Under the pieces are notes generated by a model. That model did no database searches, was not told where the DNA came from, and was given only the letters and a program-made list of their open reading frames with translations. The position numbers and the translations under genes are program-made. Of a stretch of 10,899 nt of DNA, positions 7,076-10,899 are shown one piece after another. The stretch is from an uncultured Fidelibacterota bacterium (GTDB lineage: Bacteria > Fidelibacterota > Marinisomatia > SCGC-AAA003-L08 > D37C17). The stretch lies in NCBI GenBank assembly GCA_913049525.1, contig CAJWYZ010000031.1, positions 1 to 10,899 of the forward strand, given 5' to 3'. Every line of letters begins with the position of its first letter. Position 1 is the stretch's first letter.

Positions 7076-8236
7076 TTACAATGGAAAATTTAACCTGAAA
7101 ACTGTTTTCCCCGGTTTAGACCGTAGAACTTTAATGTTTCCCCCATGTATTTCTTCAACAATTCGTTTGGTGAGGCTCAAGCCTAATCCCCAACCTCGAG
7201 GCTTACTGCTATATCCAGGGCGAAAGATATTTTTCCAATCACTGCGTGGAATACCTTTACCTGTATCGCTCAGATCCAATTGAGTCCCCGCTTCGGTTTG
7301 GGTGAGGGTTATTGATATGTTTCCAGATTTGGTTCCCATGGTATCTACTGCATTTTTCATAAGATTCTCAACTGCCCACCGAATTAATACCCAGTCCCCT
7401 TGGATGGTTATATTACTATCTCCCGAATAGTTTATTTCAACCCCTGATTGTTTGGGAAGGCGATTTTTCATATACTCACTCACTTCAGAAATCAATTCTG
7501 ATAGAACAATTTCTTTCAGTTTGGGTTTGGACCCAATTTTAGAAAATCGTTCCGAAATTTCAGAGAGTCGTGAAATATCTTGGTCCATGGAATTTAATAT
7601 TATGCCCTGATCTTCTTTTTCTTCCCGAAGAAGTTTCACCCAACCCATTAGAGAGGATACGGGAGTTCCCAATTGATGGGCAGTCTCTCGTGCCATTCCA
7701 GCATAAATTAAATTTTTCTCACTCCTGCGAATGAGCTGCATTCCCCAAAGGGTGATGAGAATGAATGCAATTCCAAAGCCAACTTCAAGATAGGGCATCC
7801 AACGCAGACGGGTTACCACTTGAGGGTCTGAATAATGAATTTCTCCCCATTTCACATCATCCCAAACTAAGTCTAATGGAGGAAAGGATTGATCCATCTT
7901 TTTTACCATCACCCAAGCTTGGGAATTGTATTCATCACTGCCCTCTTGAGCAGAAAATCCCAAATTCAATCCAGCAGATATTTCATCTTTTGAGGTAATG
8001 AGAATGGGGAAATTCATGGAAGGCAGGAGAATATCCATCACGAATCGAATATCTTCCTCATTACTGCTGTTAATGGCATCGGAGTATGATTTGGCAAGAA
8101 TCTCCGCCTGCAAGCGAGCTTCATCCCGCAATTGATTTATCATGATGCGATTTACCCAGAATATCATGACAATAATGGTCATAGCCAATATAAACAGACT
8201 GAGTTTGATGTTAAATGGTTTCTGCGAGGCTTTCAT
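7076..8236 (-). CDS. Membrane sensor histidine kinase, orphan
   Basis: This is a two-component sensor kinase expected to autophosphorylate on His and pass the phosphate to a response regulator. The 386 residues hold a membrane segment at about 13-31, an extracytoplasmic sensor region of about 120 residues (30-147) with no domain I recognise, a second membrane segment at about 150-169, and then the kinase core without an obvious HAMP domain. The phosphoacceptor is probably His187 in A-H-Q-L-G-T-P-V-S-S-L. Glutamine replaces the acidic residue that usually follows this His, a form I associate with Bacteroidota-like kinases. The ATPase domain has an N-box (N-L-M-K-N-A-V-D, 291-298), G1 (D-T-G-K-G-I, 324-329) and G2 (G-W-G-L-G-L-S, 348-354). 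No response regulator lies in the window. The start overlaps the end of the upstream yfhO-like gene by 26 bases, so the two are co-transcribed and probably coupled; the signal sensed is unknown. Confidence 0.93.
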   Translation of the reverse strand: MKASQKPFNIKLSLFILAMTIIVMIFWVNRIMINQLRDEARLQAEILAKSYSDAINSSNEEDIRFVMDILLPSMNFPILITSKDEISAGLNLGFSAQEGSDEYNSQAWVMVKKMDQSFPPLDLVWDDVKWGEIHYSDPQVVTRLRWMPYLEVGFGIAFILITLWGMQLIRRSEKNLIYAGMARETAHQLGTPVSSLMGWVKLLREEKEDQGIILNSMDQDISRLSEISERFSKIGSKPKLKEIVLSELISEVSEYMKNRLPKQSGVEINYSGDSNITIQGDWVLIRWAVENLMKNAVDTMGTKSGNISITLTQTEAGTQLDLSDTGKGIPRSDWKNIFRPGYSSKPRGWGLGLSLTKRIVEEIHGGNIKVLRSKPGKTVFRLNFPL

Positions 8237-10562
8237 TTTCTTTTCGTTTATGGTTAATCCATACTACAATGAACAATAATAATAGGACAGTGGAACCCCA
8301 AGTTAAGAAGGTACCATAGCGGACGTCATCTGGGATAAACTCCATGACAATATGATGTTCACCAGCTGGTATGTAAATTCCCCGTAAAATGGTATTCACC
8401 GGATGGATTTCCCAACCTGAATGACTCGTAATCTTCCACCCTTCGGGATAATAAATTTCACTTAATACTAAAAACTGGCCAATTGGTGCACTCACTTCAA
8501 TTTCAATTTTATCGGGTGACCAAAAGGTAATATTTGCCTGCGAATCGGGATTATATTCAACTACCCCAACCTCTTTTTCTATAATTGCAGTAGCAAGGGG
8601 ATTAAAATCTGGTTTTCTGAGTACAGTCAATTGCTTTTCCATTTCAGGAATCACCTTAGCCTCTGGTGTGAAAAAAATCCGTGGAATGGTATACTTAAAT
8701 TGATATACATTGGTTTGTTGATATTTTCCCTGATGGAATAATTTACCAGTAAAGACCAAATCAAATGCAGGATGAGGCAATTCTTCTGTGGTAATTAAAT
8801 ACTTTACATTAAGCATTTGCAGTACACCAAGGGAATTCCAACCTACTTCATCCTTCACCTTATTGTAGCGATAAATTTTCGCCGGATGGTAGCCCATGAT
8901 ACTTTCAATTTGGAAAGCAGACCATCTGTTTTCATTTGCCAAACTTCCCAGGGGCAGTATTCTGTATAATGTAGTATCCTTTTTTAAAAACCGAATCACT
9001 TCATCTTCATTCAGGTACGCAGATTTCACAGATCTCTTAGTCATTGTGGATTGGCGGTAGCTGTCTTTTTCCGGCTGAATTATCTGATGATCTACCAATG
9101 TTAAATCAACTACTGATAGACTCATGATAATGGCTATCAAGACCCTATTAGTAATCCAACCCATTCGAGATATATAAAAAACACCTACACTAATAATTAG
9201 AAATAAAATTGATTTAATCATATCGCTATTAATTAAGTCTATTCGAAAAGTGTTGAGCACTGGGTGACTTCGAGGGCCAAAATCAGGTTGGCTGCCTAAC
9301 ATAAATTTTAATCCAATAATAATCAGGAATACAACCCCTGCCACATAAAACATTTTTTTCACCATTTCAATATTATTATTAGAAATAATTTTTGTGGATA
9401 TATCGATACCTAATCCTGCTAATACAGCAATAGAAAATTGGGTAAGGATGAGAAACATTGCTGGTACCCGGAATTTATTAAAATAGGGGAAATAATCATA
9501 AAATATCTGATAGAAAAAGAAGTTTTTTCCAAAGGAGATTAGTAAGGCAAAAAGTGCAGTTGAGGCAAAGAACCATTTAATTTTCTTTTCGGAAAATAAA
9601 AATCCAATTATGGCTAGAGTGAGGACAATTATTCCCATATAATTGGGGTAATCCGTAAAGGGCATATTACCCCAATATGCTGCACCACCGAACCCATAAT
9701 AGGAGGGAATGAAGAAAGTAGACATTTCTCCAAAAGAGAATGACCAGGCAGTGGCATATTCAAAACCCGTGCCTCCCCCGCCTCCAGCACCCCTGATGGA
9801 ATGAGGGGCATAATTCAATGCCGGAAGGTATATCCACATGGCCATACATAATCCCAAAACCAGACCAATGCCAGTGTAGATTAGCCACTTAGGTTTGTTT
9901 GTCTTAGAATTATGGAAGTTCCATAGGAGTAATAGAATGAGCAGACCTCCTGCCATCCAGGTATAATAGGCAATTTGGGCATGGGCTCGCTGAAGCTGAA
10001 GACCTACTATCAATCCCAGAATGCCAAGATTCCCAATATTTGTTTTATCAAACAAACGAAGTATTGCCCAAATCACCCAGGGAAGCCAGGCAGTGGTCAT
10101 CATTTGACTGCCATGCCCATGTACAACCATAGTAATAAGATAGGGCATGAGTGCAAATGATAGTCCACCAAATAATGCGCTGAGGCGATTGGTTCCCAAT
10201 TGGGCGAGGAGTACAAACACACCCATCCCTGCCAGAATGAAATGAAAGATATAATTCCAAAAACCTGGAAGCCCTATCCATTTCAAAAAATTAATGATAG
10301 TATTAGGGAAATAAAAATCTGAAATATTTTGGAATGAATGAATGGATGGTAATCCACTAAACACCCAAGGCAGCCAAAGGGGATATTTTCCAAATTCTTC
10401 TTCGGAAGATTCTATACCTTGATGGACGGCACTAGGTGAAAGTGAATCTGGACCTCCAAAAGTAAATTCACCCGTAAGAGGTTTATGAAATAGAATTCCC
10501 ACCACCAGTGCAATGATACCCATGGAGATGAGATGAAATTGGTATTTATTTATAACTTTCAT
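8211..10562 (-). CDS. YfhO-family polytopic membrane protein (GT-C-like)
   Basis: The 783-residue protein resembles the bacterial YfhO family, large membrane proteins with a GT-C glycosyltransferase-like fold. Characterised Gram-positive members help glycosylate teichoic acids; the role in this lineage is unknown. There is a first membrane segment (about 10-26), an extracytoplasmic loop with Asp39 (G-P-D-S), where GT-C enzymes carry a catalytic acid, and W-V-F-S-G-L-P-S (66-73). H-G-H-G-S-Q lies at 148-153, S-I-R-G at 255-258 and F-R-V-P-A at 364-368. About a dozen hydrophobic segments run to residue 490. A soluble, probably extracytoplasmic beta-rich domain follows (about 500-750), then a last membrane helix (about 755-773) with a basic tail. 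It lies two bases after a flippase gene, which fits export and modification of a surface glycan. No clear Shine-Dalgarno precedes its ATG, so translation may depend on the upstream gene. Family call is good; substrate is unknown. Confidence 0.85.
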   Translation of the reverse strand: MKVINKYQFHLISMGIIALVVGILFHKPLTGEFTFGGPDSLSPSAVHQGIESSEEEFGKYPLWLPWVFSGLPSIHSFQNISDFYFPNTIINFLKWIGLPGFWNYIFHFILAGMGVFVLLAQLGTNRLSALFGGLSFALMPYLITMVVHGHGSQMMTTAWLPWVIWAILRLFDKTNIGNLGILGLIVGLQLQRAHAQIAYYTWMAGGLLILLLLWNFHNSKTNKPKWLIYTGIGLVLGLCMAMWIYLPALNYAPHSIRGAGGGGGTGFEYATAWSFSFGEMSTFFIPSYYGFGGAAYWGNMPFTDYPNYMGIIVLTLAIIGFLFSEKKIKWFFASTALFALLISFGKNFFFYQIFYDYFPYFNKFRVPAMFLILTQFSIAVLAGLGIDISTKIISNNNIEMVKKMFYVAGVVFLIIIGLKFMLGSQPDFGPRSHPVLNTFRIDLINSDMIKSILFLIISVGVFYISRMGWITNRVLIAIIMSLSVVDLTLVDHQIIQPEKDSYRQSTMTKRSVKSAYLNEDEVIRFLKKDTTLYRILPLGSLANENRWSAFQIESIMGYHPAKIYRYNKVKDEVGWNSLGVLQMLNVKYLITTEELPHPAFDLVFTGKLFHQGKYQQTNVYQFKYTIPRIFFTPEAKVIPEMEKQLTVLRKPDFNPLATAIIEKEVGVVEYNPDSQANITFWSPDKIEIEVSAPIGQFLVLSEIYYPEGWKITSHSGWEIHPVNTILRGIYIPAGEHHIVMEFIPDDVRYGTFLTWGSTVLLLLFIVVWINHKRKENESLAETI

Positions 10563-10564
10563 TT

Positions 10565-10899
10565 TTATGGAGATTTAGATTTGATATTTCTTAAGATAAC
10601 CTGAAGACCTTCCATTAAACCATAATCATCTTCATCCAATCCAAGGAGCCAAAGTGTGGTAAAAAATACAAAGACGATTATGATACCCCCACTGATTAAG
10701 GTTAAGATGGTATGAAATGGCATAATAAATTCTTTCAGGTAATTTCCAGCAGCGAATGCCAGTATTCCGGCAAAAATCGGTTTTACAAGCTTTGGGCTCC
10801 AGGGAGTGAGTTGAAGTAATTTCCAATTTTGTATAATTCGTATGAAGGCGATGAATGACAGGGTTATTAAAGTTGCAGTTGCAGCTCCCATTCCACCCA
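10565..10899 (-). CDS. C-terminal end of a Wzx-like polysaccharide flippase (5'-partial)
   Basis: Only about the last 110 residues are in the window; the frame stays open to base 10899, so the start lies outside and the internal Met at 10891 is not a real start. The fragment begins G-G-M-G-A-A-T-A-T-L, which matches the G-x-x-G-A-A-x-A-T-L motif near the end of polysaccharide flippases of the MATE/MurJ/Wzx (MVF) superfamily. It then has about three hydrophobic segments and a short charged cytoplasmic tail (L-D-E-D-D-Y-G-L-M-E-G-L). Such proteins move lipid-linked sugars across the inner membrane. It is followed after two bases by the YfhO-like gene, so the two form one transcription unit. It could be another member of the superfamily such as MurJ, but the tail and the partner favour an oligosaccharide exporter. 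Confidence 0.75.
   Translation of the reverse strand, partial: GGMGAATATLITLSFIAFIRIIQNWKLLQLTPWSPKLVKPIFAGILAFAAGNYLKEFIMPFHTILTLISGGIIIVFVFFTTLWLLGLDEDDYGLMEGLQVILRNIKSKSP

Noticed and set aside
9975..10160. Plus-strand reading frame inside the YfhO-like gene
   Set aside because: It is a shadow of the well-supported minus-strand gene, with no ribosome binding site and no recognisable protein features.
10565..10891. A complete small membrane protein starting at the Met at 10891
   Set aside because: The frame is open to the window edge with two more glycine codons, and the Met sits inside a conserved flippase motif, so it is a C-terminal fragment.

Overview
The window reads as an AT-rich bacterial chromosome segment with two convergent gene blocks. 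The plus-strand block (1-6552) is the end of a division and cell wall (dcw) cluster in the order murG-murC-murB-ftsQ-ftsA-ftsZ. The minus-strand block (10899-6756, read right to left) is the end of a lipid-linked oligosaccharide flippase gene, a YfhO-family membrane protein gene, an orphan sensor histidine kinase gene and rpmB (ribosomal protein L28). Both ends cut through genes: murG lacks its 5' end and the flippase gene lacks most of its 5' part.

The organism is a diderm-type or at least peptidoglycan-making bacterium with FtsA/FtsZ division. Compact overlapping genes, the large YfhO protein and a kinase with an H-Q-L-G-T-P phosphoacceptor box suggest the Fibrobacterota-Chlorobiota-Bacteroidota (FCB) side of the tree. 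The short four-cysteine L28 argues against typical Bacteroidota, so a lineage such as Marinimicrobia is a reasonable guess. This placement is inference from protein flavour only.

The plus-strand genes form one tightly packed operon. MurG makes lipid II at the membrane; MurC and MurB act earlier, in the cytoplasm, on UDP-linked precursors. FtsQ, FtsA and FtsZ build the septal ring that directs where lipid II is used. murC through ftsA are joined by overlaps of 1 to 8 bases, while ftsZ has its own strong ribosome binding site after a 25-base gap. Convergent hairpins between ftsZ and rpmB (6598-6732) separate the two blocks.

The most notable item is in murG. The reading frame breaks at a run of ten A (372-381), and a perfect six-base-pair hairpin follows nine bases later. 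Re-reading a single A restores a normal-length MurG. This is either a one-base homopolymer error, a real mutation, or slippage-dependent expression. The sequence alone cannot decide, and the hairpin may be a by-product of the conserved T-G-N-P-V codons. No tRNA, rRNA, CRISPR array, insertion sequence or phage gene was seen. No stretch over 300 bases lacks a gene.
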